Below are positions 19,110 through 27,557 of a DNA stretch of 64,000 bases, one piece after another. The position numbers and the translations under genes are program-made. Position 1 is the first letter of the stretch. The number at the start of each line of letters is the position of its first letter. Location: positions 1,426,001-1,490,000 of the forward strand of contig NZ_JBFNXW010000001.1 in the NCBI RefSeq assembly GCF_040811775.1, in the 5' to 3' direction. The notes under the pieces are model-generated. The model did not search any database, had not been told where the DNA came from, and saw only the letters and a program-made list of their open reading frames with translations. This DNA is from Balneola sp. MJW-20. Its GTDB lineage: Bacteria > Bacteroidota > Rhodothermia > Balneolales > Balneolaceae.

Positions 19110-20750
19110 ATGCTCAGATTCCTGTTCCCCGCATTAATCCTTAGCCTGACCCTGATCCAGTCCGCAATTGCTTTCCAGTCTATCATCCCTAAACCTGTTG
19201 AGATAAAACATACCGATGAAGCTGATTTTCGCATTCACCGGAATATGGCTATCGTTACAGATACAGAAGATGAAAAACTGAACCGGCTGGCAGGTATGGT
19301 CCGGGATCTTGTCTATCCTTCCACCTGGACCTTCCTTCCCGTTTCCGATACTTTTGCACCCAAAGACACGGTAATCATCCTGGAGCTGACCGGCACCGAT
19401 GCAGTCCCTCAACCTGAAGGATATACACTGAGTGTTGACCCATCGGCGATACGTATCCAGGCTTCTTCTTATGCCGGACTCTTCTATGGAATTCAAACCC
19501 TCCGTCAGCTGCTGCCTTCTGAAACGGGCTTCAATGATCCCTCTCTGATGCCCCGAAATACCGAACCAAGTATTCCTGCTATGGAGATCAAAGACCACCC
19601 CCGCTTCGAATACCGGGGAATGCATCTGGATGTAGCACGACATTTTTTTCCGGCCGACTTCGTTAAACGCTATATCGATCTGATGGCCATGCATAAGATG
19701 AACCGCTTTCACTGGCATCTCACCGAAGACCAGGGATGGCGGATTGAGATCAAAAAGTATCCGAAATTAACCACCATCGGGGCCTGGAGAGATTCCACCC
19801 TTATAGGAAACTACGGTTCGGGTGAATACGACGGGATTCGGCACGGCGGATTCTACACCCAGGAAGAGATCCGGGAAATTGTGTCATATGCAGCAGAACG
19901 GTATGTGACCATCATCCCTGAGATCGAGATGCCGGGGCACTCCAGTGCTGCCCTGGCTGCTTACCCTGAATTCGGCTGCTTCGACAAGGAATATAAGGTG
20001 CAGTCTACCTGGGGAGTATTTGAGGACATCTACTGCCCGAAAGAGGAGACCTTCGGATTTCTTGAAGATGTACTAACGGAAGTAATGGAGCTTTTTCCAG
20101 GGACTTACATCCATATCGGCGGGGATGAGGCCCCGAAAAAGCAGTGGCAGCAAAGTGAGATCGCTCAGGAAGTCATAAAAAGGGAAGGCCTGGCTGATGA
20201 ACACGAACTCCAAAGCTATTTTATAACCCGTATCGAACAGTTCCTGAATGCTAACGGTCGGCAGATCATCGGCTGGGATGAGATCCTTGAAGGCGGACTG
20301 GCTCCTCAGGCTACGGTTATGAGCTGGCGAGGGGAAGCCGGTGGCATCGAGGCTGCTCAGATGAAGCATGATGTGGTCATGACACCCGGCGGAACCAACT
20401 ACTTTGATCATTATCAGGCTGACCCCTCCTCGGAACCCATCGCTATTGGGGGATATACCAACCTTGAGGATATCTACCGGTATGAGCCGGTACCGGATAC
20501 ATTAACTGAAGAGGAGGCAAAATATATCTTAGGAGCTCAGGGAAATGTCTGGACTGAATACATGCATACTCCAGACAAGGTTGAATATATGGCCTACCCG
20601 AGAGCTGCAGCATTAGCCGAAGTGGTATGGACACCGGCCGAGAACAAGAACTGGCTGGAGTTCTGGGCACGAATGCAGACACATTTCAAAAGACTGGATG
20701 CACTCGGTGTAAATTACGGCCCTCACTACAATCGGGGAATTAAAAATTAA
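19110..20750 (+). CDS. Beta-N-acetylhexosaminidase, GH20
   Basis: A 546-residue exported glycosidase that removes terminal GlcNAc/GalNAc from chitin-type or glycan substrates by substrate-assisted catalysis. The ATG at 19110 gives a good signal peptide (MLRFLFPALILSLTLIQSAIA). An upstream in-frame start at 19017 would add 31 residues read from a repeat array. The small GH20b domain covers residues 25-130. The catalytic barrel starts at DHPRFEYRGMHLDVARHFF. The catalytic Asp-Glu pair is in YIHIGGDEAPKKQW. Other signatures are FHWHLTEDQGWRIEIKKYPKL, IIGWDEILEGG and GAQGNVWTEYM. The last residues (GIKN) and the stop codon come from the heptamer array at 20737. Confidence 0.95.
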   Translation: MLRFLFPALILSLTLIQSAIAFQSIIPKPVEIKHTDEADFRIHRNMAIVTDTEDEKLNRLAGMVRDLVYPSTWTFLPVSDTFAPKDTVIILELTGTDAVPQPEGYTLSVDPSAIRIQASSYAGLFYGIQTLRQLLPSETGFNDPSLMPRNTEPSIPAMEIKDHPRFEYRGMHLDVARHFFPADFVKRYIDLMAMHKMNRFHWHLTEDQGWRIEIKKYPKLTTIGAWRDSTLIGNYGSGEYDGIRHGGFYTQEEIREIVSYAAERYVTIIPEIEMPGHSSAALAAYPEFGCFDKEYKVQSTWGVFEDIYCPKEETFGFLEDVLTEVMELFPGTYIHIGGDEAPKKQWQQSEIAQEVIKREGLADEHELQSYFITRIEQFLNANGRQIIGWDEILEGGLAPQATVMSWRGEAGGIEAAQMKHDVVMTPGGTNYFDHYQADPSSEPIAIGGYTNLEDIYRYEPVPDTLTEEEAKYILGAQGNVWTEYMHTPDKVEYMAYPRAAALAEVVWTPAENKNWLEFWARMQTHFKRLDALGVNYGPHYNRGIKN

Positions 20751-20834
20751 AGATGAAAAATTAAAAATTGGATACTGGATACTGGATACTGGATACTGGA
20801 TACTGGATACTGGATACTGGATACTGGATACTGG
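20737..20834 (+). repeat. Composite heptamer array with nine perfect ATACTGG copies
   Basis: From 20737 fourteen 7-bp units run in register: GAATTAA, AAATTAA (20744), AGATGAA (20751), AAATTAA (20758), AAATTGG (20765), then nine identical ATACTGG units from 20772 to 20834. The first two units are translated as the end of the GH20 protein and provide its TAA stop at 20748-20750. The switch from AAATTAA to ATACTGG passes through the hybrid AAATTGG without changing the 7-bp phase. Confidence 0.95.
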
Positions 20835-20863
20835 AAAGATGCACCATATTCTCGGGCCGAATC

Positions 20864-20919
20864 AAAATTCGTAATTCTGATTCGCTTTCAGCTTTCAGCC
20901 TTGAGCATTGAGCCTTACC
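20864..20919 (+). repeat. Second degenerate heptamer array in the same gap
   Basis: Eight units in register: AAAATTC at 20864, GTAATTC at 20871, TGATTCG at 20878, CTTTCAG at 20885 and again at 20892, CCTTGAG at 20899, CATTGAG at 20906 and CCTTACC at 20913. Neighbouring units come in related pairs, as if each pair were a separate duplication. Confidence 0.75.
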
Positions 20920-20966
20920 TGCCCTTCTTATTGTAAGACTATATCACTACATGACCCTGATTTCCT

Positions 20967-20991
20967 CGTTCCCAACGTCCCGTTGGGAATG
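20967..20991. repeat. Perfect 9-bp hairpin in the 20.7-21.2 kb gap
   Basis: TTCCCAACG (20969-20977) and CGTTGGGAA (20981-20989) form a perfect hairpin around a TCC loop; flanking C-G and G-T pairs extend it to 20967-20991. It lacks a T-tract, so it is not a classic terminator. It resembles a REP/BIME-type palindromic unit. Confidence 0.6.
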
Positions 20992-21054
20992 CATTCATGG
21001 AATCTCACGGTTCCGATGGCATAAAAAAGTAACCTGAGCGTAGCGAAGACGACC

Positions 21055-21089
21055 ATTCTTAATTTTTAATCTATAATTTTTAATTGTCC
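21055..21089. repeat. AT-rich heptamer array, inverted relative of 20737-20769
   Basis: Five units in register: ATTCTTA at 21055, ATTTTTA at 21062, ATCTATA at 21069, ATTTTTA at 21076 and ATTGTCC at 21083. Its reverse complement is closely similar to the AATTAAAAATTA-type start of the array at 20737, so the 350-bp gap is bounded by imperfect inverted repeats of about 30 bp. The 432-bp gap 20751-21182 otherwise contains only the hairpin at 20967-20991 and the groEL terminator. Confidence 0.7.
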
Positions 21090-21120
21090 TGGCCCCATCC
21101 TCATTCCTGATTTGGAAAAC

Positions 21121-21160
21121 AAAAAAAGGCCCTGAAGCCTAACAGCCTCAGAGCCTTTAA
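21121..21160 (-). terminator. Rho-independent terminator after groEL
   Basis: Read on the minus strand, AAAGGC-TCTGAGGC pairs with GCTTCAG-GGCCTTT across a short TGTTA-centred loop and runs into a T-tract at 21127-21121. It lies just past the groEL stop. Confidence 0.85.
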
Positions 21161-21182
21161 AATCAACGTAGAGAAGAATGAT

Positions 21183-22844
21183 TTACATCATTCCACCCAT
21201 TCCGCCCATTCCCGGCATTCCGCCGCCAGGCATTCCGTGACCGTGGTCATCATCATCGTCGCCTTTTGATGGCTTGTCAGAGATGACCGCTTCGGTAGTA
21301 AGCATCAATCCGGAAACAGAAGCAGCATTTTGTAGTGCAGTTCTGGTTACTTTAGTAGGATCGATTACACCGGCTTTGATCAGGTCTTCATATACTTCGG
21401 TGCGTGCATTGTAACCGAATGCACCTTTGCCTTCCAGTACTTTCTGGACTACGATGGCACCTTCAACACCTGCGTTATTTGCGATAGTGCGAAGCGGTGC
21501 TTCGATAGCACGACGAATGATCTGAACACCTACGTTCTCATCGTCATTTGCACCCTTCACTTTGTCGAGTGCTGATGATGAGCGAAGCAGTGCAACACCA
21601 CCGCCAGGTACAATACCTTCTTCAACAGCAGCGCGGGTTGCATGCAGAGCATCTTCAACCCGGGCTTTTTTCTCTTTCATCTCAACTTCAGATGCTGCAC
21701 CAATATAAAGTACTGCAACTCCACCGCTTAACTTAGCGAGGCGTTCCTGAAGTTTTTCACGGTCGTAATCAGAGGTCGTGTTCTCGATCTGAGATCTGAT
21801 CTGATTGACGCGTGCTTTAATGTCATCTTCTTTCCCGTTTCCGTCGACAATAGTTGTGTTATCTTTGTCGATAGTTACTCTGGCTGCCTGACCTAAGAAA
21901 TCAAGGGTAGCATTTTCAAGCTTGTATCCTCTTTCTTCTGAGATCACAGTACCACCGGTCAGGATGGCAATATCTTCCAGCATGGCTTTTCTTCTGTCGC
22001 CGAATCCCGGAGCTTTTACAGCTGCGATCTTCAGTGATCCGCGTAGTTTGTTAACTACTAGTGTTGCCAGTGCTTCGCCTTCAATATCTTCAGCGATGAT
22101 CAGTAATGGTTTACCGCTCTGTACTACTTTTTCCAGAATCGGCAGCAGGTCCTTCATGTTCGAGATCTTCTTGTCAAAGATCAGGATGTAAGGATCTTCC
22201 ATTTCAGTAACCATCTTCTCTGAGTCGGTCACAAAATATGGTGAAAGATATCCTCTGTCGAACTGCATACCTTCTACAGTCTCGAGGTAAGTTTCTGTAC
22301 CTTTCGCTTCTTCAACGGTGATCACACCATCTTTACCCACTTTTTCCATCGCGTCAGCGATCAGGTTTCCGATGGTCTCATCGTTGTTTGCTGAGATGGT
22401 ACCGATCTGAGCGATCTCTTTGCGATCGTCAATATCACGGCTCATTGACTGCAGCTCTTCTATGATAGCGTTTACTGCTTTTTCAATACCGGACTTAAGA
22501 TCCATTGGATTTGCGCCGGCAGTAACATTTTTGAGGCCTTCACTTAGAATAGCCTGAGCAAGTACCGTTGCCGTTGTAGTACCGTCACCGGCGTTATCAC
22601 TGGTTTTGGAAGCTACTTCTTTGACCATCTGAGCACCCATATTCTGGAGTTTATCAGATAGCTCGATCTCTTTAGCTACGGTTACACCGTCTTTAGTTAC
22701 GGTAGGTGAGCCAAATGATTTTTCAATAACAACATTGCGTCCACGTGGGCCCAGGGTAACCTTTACCGCATTGGCCAGCTTATCGACACCTTTTTTAAGG
22801 GCATCGCGTGCTTCGACGTCATAATGAACTAACTTAGCAGACAT
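21183..22844 (-). CDS. groEL: Chaperonin GroEL
   Basis: A 553-residue 60-kDa chaperonin. It starts [45 protein letters not shown] cut to family form, with the ATP-binding [13 protein letters not shown] segment (Asp at about residue 88) and GGGVALLRS (about residue 415). The C-terminus is the typical Gly-Met-rich tail, here preceded by a short Asp/His-rich stretch ([12 protein letters not shown]). It assembles with GroES to fold cytosolic proteins. The gene follows groES by 51 bp and is ended by the terminator at 21121-21160. No CIRCE operator was seen upstream of the operon. Confidence 0.98.
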   Translation of the reverse strand: MSAKLVHYDVEARDALKKGVDKLANAVKVTLGPRGRNVVIEKSFGSPTVTKDGVTVAKEIELSDKLQNMGAQMVKEVASKTSDNAGDGTTTATVLAQAILSEGLKNVTAGANPMDLKSGIEKAVNAIIEELQSMSRDIDDRKEIAQIGTISANNDETIGNLIADAMEKVGKDGVITVEEAKGTETYLETVEGMQFDRGYLSPYFVTDSEKMVTEMEDPYILIFDKKISNMKDLLPILEKVVQSGKPLLIIAEDIEGEALATLVVNKLRGSLKIAAVKAPGFGDRRKAMLEDIAILTGGTVISEERGYKLENATLDFLGQAARVTIDKDNTTIVDGNGKEDDIKARVNQIRSQIENTTSDYDREKLQERLAKLSGGVAVLYIGAASEVEMKEKKARVEDALHATRAAVEEGIVPGGGVALLRSSSALDKVKGANDDENVGVQIIRRAIEAPLRTIANNAGVEGAIVVQKVLEGKGAFGYNARTEVYEDLIKAGVIDPTKVTRTALQNAASVSGLMLTTEAVISDKPSKGDDDDDHGHGMPGGGMPGMGGMGGMM

Positions 22845-22895
22845 AATTATCTATATTTTTTTATTTGTGATTTAATTTCTTTGAAAAGCAGGGAT

Positions 22896-23183
22896 TCAGG
22901 ATACGATTCCCATGATATCAGATTCGCGCATGATCAGGTATTCCTCTCCATCGAGAGTTACTTCAGTACCTGCATATTTTCCATAGAGAACCTTGTCTCC
23001 TTTCTTTACGCTCATCTCAATTTTGTTGCCGTTTTCTACTTTGCCGGCACCAACCGCTATCACTGTTCCTTGTTGCGGTTTTTCTTTAGCCGTATCGGGA
23101 ATGATAATACCGGAGCTGGTTTTTTCTTCAGCAGGCTCAGCCTGTACCAACACGCGGTCGCCTAAAGGTTGAATCTTAGCCAT
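22896..23183 (-). CDS. groES: Co-chaperonin GroES
   Basis: A 95-residue 10-kDa chaperonin with the family start [11 protein letters not shown], the mobile loop [21 protein letters not shown], and the C-terminal [15 protein letters not shown]. It caps the GroEL ring. An AGGAG site sits 9 bp upstream of the ATG. First gene of the groESL operon, expected to be heat inducible, although no known heat-shock operator is visible. Confidence 0.98.
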   Translation of the reverse strand: MAKIQPLGDRVLVQAEPAEEKTSSGIIIPDTAKEKPQQGTVIAVGAGKVENGNKIEMSVKKGDKVLYGKYAGTEVTLDGEEYLIMRESDIMGIVS

Positions 23184-23283
23184 TTTTATGACTCCTGTTA
23201 GTTTTGGTTAATTGTTAAATCTTTTGGGCAATGCCCTTCTTTATTCCGCACCTAACAGAGCAACATCTGTACCAATTCCGAAA

Positions 23284-23316
23284 AAAAGTTAGATAGGCTG
23301 TAGAAAAGTATTCAAA
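23284..23316 (-). promoter_or_regulatory. Candidate promoter of the groESL operon
   Basis: On the minus strand TTTG (23316-23313) is followed after 21 bp by TAACTTTT (23291-23284), matching TTTG-N19-21-TAnnTTTG with one mismatch. The start point would be near 23280, giving a leader of about 95 nt. Found by eye. Confidence 0.45.
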
Positions 23317-23347
23317 AAGGTCTTTTACTCCCTTTTTTTACTGTTAA

Positions 23348-24121
23348 TCAGGATATGCTGTCAGTCTGCTCTAGCCGCTCTGACAACTTTGCATAGGTCT
23401 CAGGCGACCAGTGCTCTGCACGGTCATCATAATTGAAGCCTTCCGGGAGTTCTTTCCCTAACAAAGGCTTTAAGGCATTACTTAGTTTTTTTCTCCGCTG
23501 ATTAAATGCGGTCCTGACCACCTTTTTCATGGTCTCATCTTTAAACGGTAGTTCCGGTTTGTTAAACCGCAGCCTGATCACAGCCGAAGTAACTCTGGGA
23601 GGCGGACTGAAAGAATGGCGGGACACATCAAACAGGATCTCCGGTTCGCTCATCAATTGAGTCTGAACACTCAGTATCCCATATTCTTTACTGCTGTGTT
23701 CAGCGACCAGTCGCTCAGCCACTTCCTTCTGCATCATAAATAGTGCTTCCTTAAAGAAATCACGCTTTTCCAGTACAGAGAATAGTATGGGGCTGGTTAT
23801 ATAATAAGGCAGATTTCCTACTACATAGGTATCACCGGTTTTACTGATAAGGTCATCCCAGTTTGTTTTAAGCACATCCTGCTGATGAATGATCAGGTCC
23901 GGGAATTCTTCATTGAGAACTTCGACCGCTCGCTGATCAATTTCGATCACTTGAATATCTTCAAACCGGTTCAGCAGTTCTCTGGTCAATGCTCCGGTTC
24001 CGGGTCCGATCTCAATGACACGATCTCCTGTTTTTGCCGGTATTGCATCCGCTATTTTGCGAATGATATTACCGTCGTGCAGGAAGTGCTGACCTAAACT
24101 TTTTTTGGTTCTGAAGCTCAT
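23348..24121 (-). CDS. rsmA: 16S rRNA (adenine1518/1519-N6) dimethyltransferase RsmA/KsgA
   Basis: A 257-residue Rossmann-fold methyltransferase that dimethylates two adenines in helix 45 of 16S rRNA during small-subunit maturation. Motif I is VIEIGPGTGALT near residue 35-46. The catalytic NLPY motif is VVGNLPYYITSPIL near residue 105. The N-terminus FRTKKSLGQHFLHDGNIIRKIADA is diagnostic of the family. The gene is transcribed towards groES, 164 bp away. It diverges from the 7TM-HD gene. Confidence 0.97.
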   Translation of the reverse strand: MSFRTKKSLGQHFLHDGNIIRKIADAIPAKTGDRVIEIGPGTGALTRELLNRFEDIQVIEIDQRAVEVLNEEFPDLIIHQQDVLKTNWDDLISKTGDTYVVGNLPYYITSPILFSVLEKRDFFKEALFMMQKEVAERLVAEHSSKEYGILSVQTQLMSEPEILFDVSRHSFSPPPRVTSAVIRLRFNKPELPFKDETMKKVVRTAFNQRRKKLSNALKPLLGKELPEGFNYDDRAEHWSPETYAKLSERLEQTDSIS

Positions 24122-24274
24122 GAATGCTGAAGACTCAATAAATGAAAAATGGCTGCGTTAAATCGTCCGGATGCCGAAACACCGTCTCCAAAGTAAGAAA
24201 ATCAATACTTAATATTAGTTTGTAAATTGATGCAGGCTTGGTATACTTTTGGGTATATCATCCAAAACCAACTC

Positions 24275-26632
24275 ATGAAATTTTTAGAGCGCTTAGGATT
24301 AGGCCAGAAAAAGAAAGAGCTATCCCCTCTTTTAGGCGAAAAAAAGAAGAAAGAGCAGGAGAAGTATTCTTTTCGCAAGAATCCCTTCATCACACTGCTG
24401 ATATTCTTCCTCTTTATCATCATATCTGTGATATCTCTCCCCAGAAATATCATTGATACCCCTTACAGCTACACCATTAATCAGCCATGGAGAGCTAATG
24501 ACCTGTCTGCTTCATTCGGTTTTGCTATCAAAAAGACTAAACAGGAACTGGAGCGAGAGCGCGATCAGATAAGGAGTCAAACAACGCCTATTTTCAGAGT
24601 TGATCCTAATGCTGCGATAGGAATTCAGACCCGGATCGATAGTATATACCGTGAAATTCAGCCGGTATTGAATACTTATAATGCATGGCAGGAAGCCAAG
24701 CAAAGCTCTGTTACTTCTTTTAATGATTCTCTGCGATTTGCACAGGCTTTTAATGCTTCCAGGATTGGTATATCTCAATCTTCATGGGATGTCCTGTTTG
24801 AAAGCACCTATCGAAGTCGGATCCAGAACAGCAATGAGGAATTCATTGGAAGCAGGGTTAAAACAGAACTCGAGGAATTGGTTCTTGCACTGCTGGATCA
24901 GGGGATCATAGATCGCCAGAAAAGCAACATGGATCAGAATCAGGTTACCCTGCGGAATATGCAAACCAGTACCGACCGCCCTATTAATCTTGCAAGACTG
25001 CGTGATATGAAAGAAGCCAGTGACTTTGCACAGTTCAGGTTTAATCGCCTGTTTGATGAACCTACTGCAAACCTTGCAATGGAGCTGTACCGTATGGTGA
25101 TCATGCCAAACTATCTTTACAGTGAAGAAGATACTCAGGCTCAGATCCAGGAAGCATTCGCTACCATCTCAGAAACTAAGGGCGCCATCTCCCAGGGCCA
25201 GGTTATCATTCGAAAAGGAGATCTGGTAACCGAGGAAAAAGCAAACATTCTGGAATCACTGGCTGAAGCAAGGGCTGTCAATGCCTCCCGAGCCGAAAAG
25301 TGGATCCGTTTCGGAGGACAGATCGTCGTTATCGTTGTGATTACCTTCGTTTTCTTTATGTACATCTATCTCTACCGCAGATCCATTACCTCTGATAATG
25401 CCATGTTCCTGCTGGTTTTCATCACCCTCGGACTGATCTGTTTAAGCGCCGGATTGCTCAACCTTTTTGATCTGGCAAACCCCTATGTGGTTCCTGTAGC
25501 GATTGCTCCTATCATTCTTACTATTATTTTTGATTCCAGAGTCGGCCTCGTAGCCGGTATCACACTGGCAGCTTTACTGGGACTCGTAAACGGAAATAAC
25601 TTTCAGTATATCGTAGCCACATTCACTGCCTGCAGCCTCGGTGTTTTCTCTGTAAGAGACATCAAAGACCGTTCTCAGTTTTTCTTCACCACACCGGGAA
25701 TCGTGTTTGTTACTTATGTAGTCGTAGTCGGTGCCTTCGCGCTGGTATCACTCAGCGGCTGGGAAGATTTCCTGACCGATCTGATGTATATAGCGATCAG
25801 TGCGGTATTTATTCTCTTTACCTATCCTATCATTTTGTTATTTGAGAAGATCTTTGGTGTAACCACCGATTTCACATTACTCGAACTCGGGGACACAAAT
25901 AATCAGCTGTTAAAAGAGCTTATGAATAAAGCTCCGGGCACTTTTCACCACAGTTTACAGGTTGCGAATCTGTCTGAAGCAGCTGCAGCTGCTATTGGTG
26001 CCAACTCACTGCTCTGCCGGGTTGGAGCTTTATATCATGATATCGGCAAGATGGTTAAACCGGAATATTTTGTAGAGAATCAAACCAGGGGCAGTAACGA
26101 ACATGAAAAACTGAAGCCTCAGATGAGTGCAATGGTCATTAAGTCGCATGTTTCTGAGGGAATGAAAATGGCGGAAGAGCACGACCTTCCGAAAGTGATC
26201 ACTGACTTTATTGAGACCCATCACGGTACTTCCGTGATCCGTTATTTCTATGAAAAAGCCAAGGAAGACGAAAAACTTCGTTCTATGCTTCAGGAAGATC
26301 AATTCCGGTATGAAGGGCCGCTGCCGTTCTCAAAAGAGACCGGGATCGTACTTTTAGCTGATGGTATTGAAGCTGCATCCAGAGCGATGAAAAATCCTAC
26401 TTACAGCAAACTGGAGAATCTCGTCAACAAAATGGTGGATGACCGGGTTGCGGAAGGTCAGTTAAGTCACTCCCCTCTTACCTTTCGTCACCTTCAGATC
26501 ATTAAAGAAACCTTCCTGAATATCCAGGTCGGTGTATATCACAGCCGGGTGGAATATCCAGAGGATTCAGACAAAAAGGATAATAAAGCGGCTAAAGAGT
26601 CTCAGGAAGAAACTACTACCCAAAGTAATTAA
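24275..26632 (+). CDS. 7TM-HD family phosphohydrolase (PgpH-like)
   Basis: The ATG at 24275 gives 785 residues; TTG/ATG starts at 24227/24230 would add 15-16 residues without a better ribosome site. The order is that of PgpH: an N-terminal membrane segment (residues 35-60), a large extracytoplasmic 7TMR-HDED region to about 345, seven membrane helices to about 545, then a cytoplasmic HD domain. The HD motif is RVGALYHDIGKM with His588-Asp589, preceded by FHHSLQVANLSEAAA and followed by HVSEGMKMAEEH and IETHHGTSVI. Characterised relatives hydrolyse cyclic di-AMP. A second-messenger role is therefore likely, but the cyclase is not in the window. xerD begins 2 bp downstream. Confidence 0.9.
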   Translation: MKFLERLGLGQKKKELSPLLGEKKKKEQEKYSFRKNPFITLLIFFLFIIISVISLPRNIIDTPYSYTINQPWRANDLSASFGFAIKKTKQELERERDQIRSQTTPIFRVDPNAAIGIQTRIDSIYREIQPVLNTYNAWQEAKQSSVTSFNDSLRFAQAFNASRIGISQSSWDVLFESTYRSRIQNSNEEFIGSRVKTELEELVLALLDQGIIDRQKSNMDQNQVTLRNMQTSTDRPINLARLRDMKEASDFAQFRFNRLFDEPTANLAMELYRMVIMPNYLYSEEDTQAQIQEAFATISETKGAISQGQVIIRKGDLVTEEKANILESLAEARAVNASRAEKWIRFGGQIVVIVVITFVFFMYIYLYRRSITSDNAMFLLVFITLGLICLSAGLLNLFDLANPYVVPVAIAPIILTIIFDSRVGLVAGITLAALLGLVNGNNFQYIVATFTACSLGVFSVRDIKDRSQFFFTTPGIVFVTYVVVVGAFALVSLSGWEDFLTDLMYIAISAVFILFTYPIILLFEKIFGVTTDFTLLELGDTNNQLLKELMNKAPGTFHHSLQVANLSEAAAAAIGANSLLCRVGALYHDIGKMVKPEYFVENQTRGSNEHEKLKPQMSAMVIKSHVSEGMKMAEEHDLPKVITDFIETHHGTSVIRYFYEKAKEDEKLRSMLQEDQFRYEGPLPFSKETGIVLLADGIEAASRAMKNPTYSKLENLVNKMVDDRVAEGQLSHSPLTFRHLQIIKETFLNIQVGVYHSRVEYPEDSDKKDNKAAKESQEETTTQSN

Positions 26633-26634
26633 TC

Positions 26635-27546
26635 GTGGCCTTCAAGCAAGAATTAGAATTGTATCTGCAATTTGTAAAGCTTGAAAAAGGTCTGAGCGAA
26701 AATTCGGTAGTAGCCTACCGGAATGACCTGGAGCGTTATTTTTCCTATTTACAGGGCTATAAAAAGATCTCCGACTTAGCCGGAGTCACACTGAATCACA
26801 TCGAGGATTTCCTGAATTACCTTGTGGACGAGGAAATGCTGGCGGCCGGATCCCTGGCACGAAATATTTCCAGCATACGTGGCTTTCATGAATTTGCAGT
26901 AGTAGAAGGTATTACTAAAGCCAACCCTGCTGAACTGGTGGAATTACCTAAAAAAGCTTCGAAACTACCTGAGGTCCTCAGTCCGGATGAGATCATGGCA
27001 ATGCTGGACTCCCCTGACACATCCACAGATGCCGGTATTCGGGATAAAGCCATTCTTGAATGCTTGTACGGAACCGGAATGAGGGTGAGCGAACTAACCG
27101 GACTGGAAAAAGACCGGCTTATATTTGAAATAGGCTTTATCCGTGTAGTGGGAAAAGGAAATAAAGAAAGACTGGTACCGGTAGGTGAAGTGGCTCAACA
27201 GGCAATTGAGATCTATATTGAACAGGTACGTGGTAAATTCATGAGTGATAAAGATCCTCAGAAAGCTAAAAACAAGGTCTTTTTGAATCAGCGTGGCGGT
27301 CCGCTAAGCAGAATGAGTATCTGGAATATTGTCCAGAAAGCAGCAAAGAATGCTGACATACAAAAAAATGTGTATCCTCATATATTCCGTCATTCATTTG
27401 CAACACACCTGCTGGAAGGAGGTGCAGATCTGAGGGCTGTTCAGGAGATGTTAGGACATTCATCCATTCTGACCACTGAAATATACACCCATGTAGACCG
27501 TTCCTTCCTGCATCAGGTACACAAAGAATTTCATCCCAGAGCTTAA
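26635..27546 (+). CDS. xerD: Tyrosine recombinase XerD
   Basis: A 303-residue site-specific recombinase starting at GTG, 2 bp after the HD gene stop. The N-terminal SAM-like core-binding domain covers residues 1-90 (LYLQFVKLEKGLSENSVVAYRNDLERY). The catalytic residues are present: Arg in GTGMRVSEL, His-x-x-Arg in HIFRHSFATHLLEGGADLR, His/Trp-position in LGHSSILTTEIYTHV, where Tyr is the nucleophile. Size and motif spacing match chromosomal XerC/D, which resolve chromosome dimers at dif. No mobile-element features flank it. It appears co-transcribed with the HD gene and gamma-glutamyltransferase. Confidence 0.95.
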   Translation: MAFKQELELYLQFVKLEKGLSENSVVAYRNDLERYFSYLQGYKKISDLAGVTLNHIEDFLNYLVDEEMLAAGSLARNISSIRGFHEFAVVEGITKANPAELVELPKKASKLPEVLSPDEIMAMLDSPDTSTDAGIRDKAILECLYGTGMRVSELTGLEKDRLIFEIGFIRVVGKGNKERLVPVGEVAQQAIEIYIEQVRGKFMSDKDPQKAKNKVFLNQRGGPLSRMSIWNIVQKAAKNADIQKNVYPHIFRHSFATHLLEGGADLRAVQEMLGHSSILTTEIYTHVDRSFLHQVHKEFHPRA

Positions 27547-27557
27547 GGAGTTCATTC

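Noticed and set aside
20770..20834. CRISPR-like array
   Set aside because: The unit is 7 bp with no spacers, and no cas gene is nearby.
23184..23347. CIRCE heat-shock operator before groES
   Set aside because: No TTAGCACTC-N9-GAGTGCTAA sequence on either strand.
26635..27546. Integrase of a mobile element
   Set aside because: Length and motifs are those of chromosomal XerD. No attachment repeats or accessory genes flank it, and it sits in a housekeeping operon.
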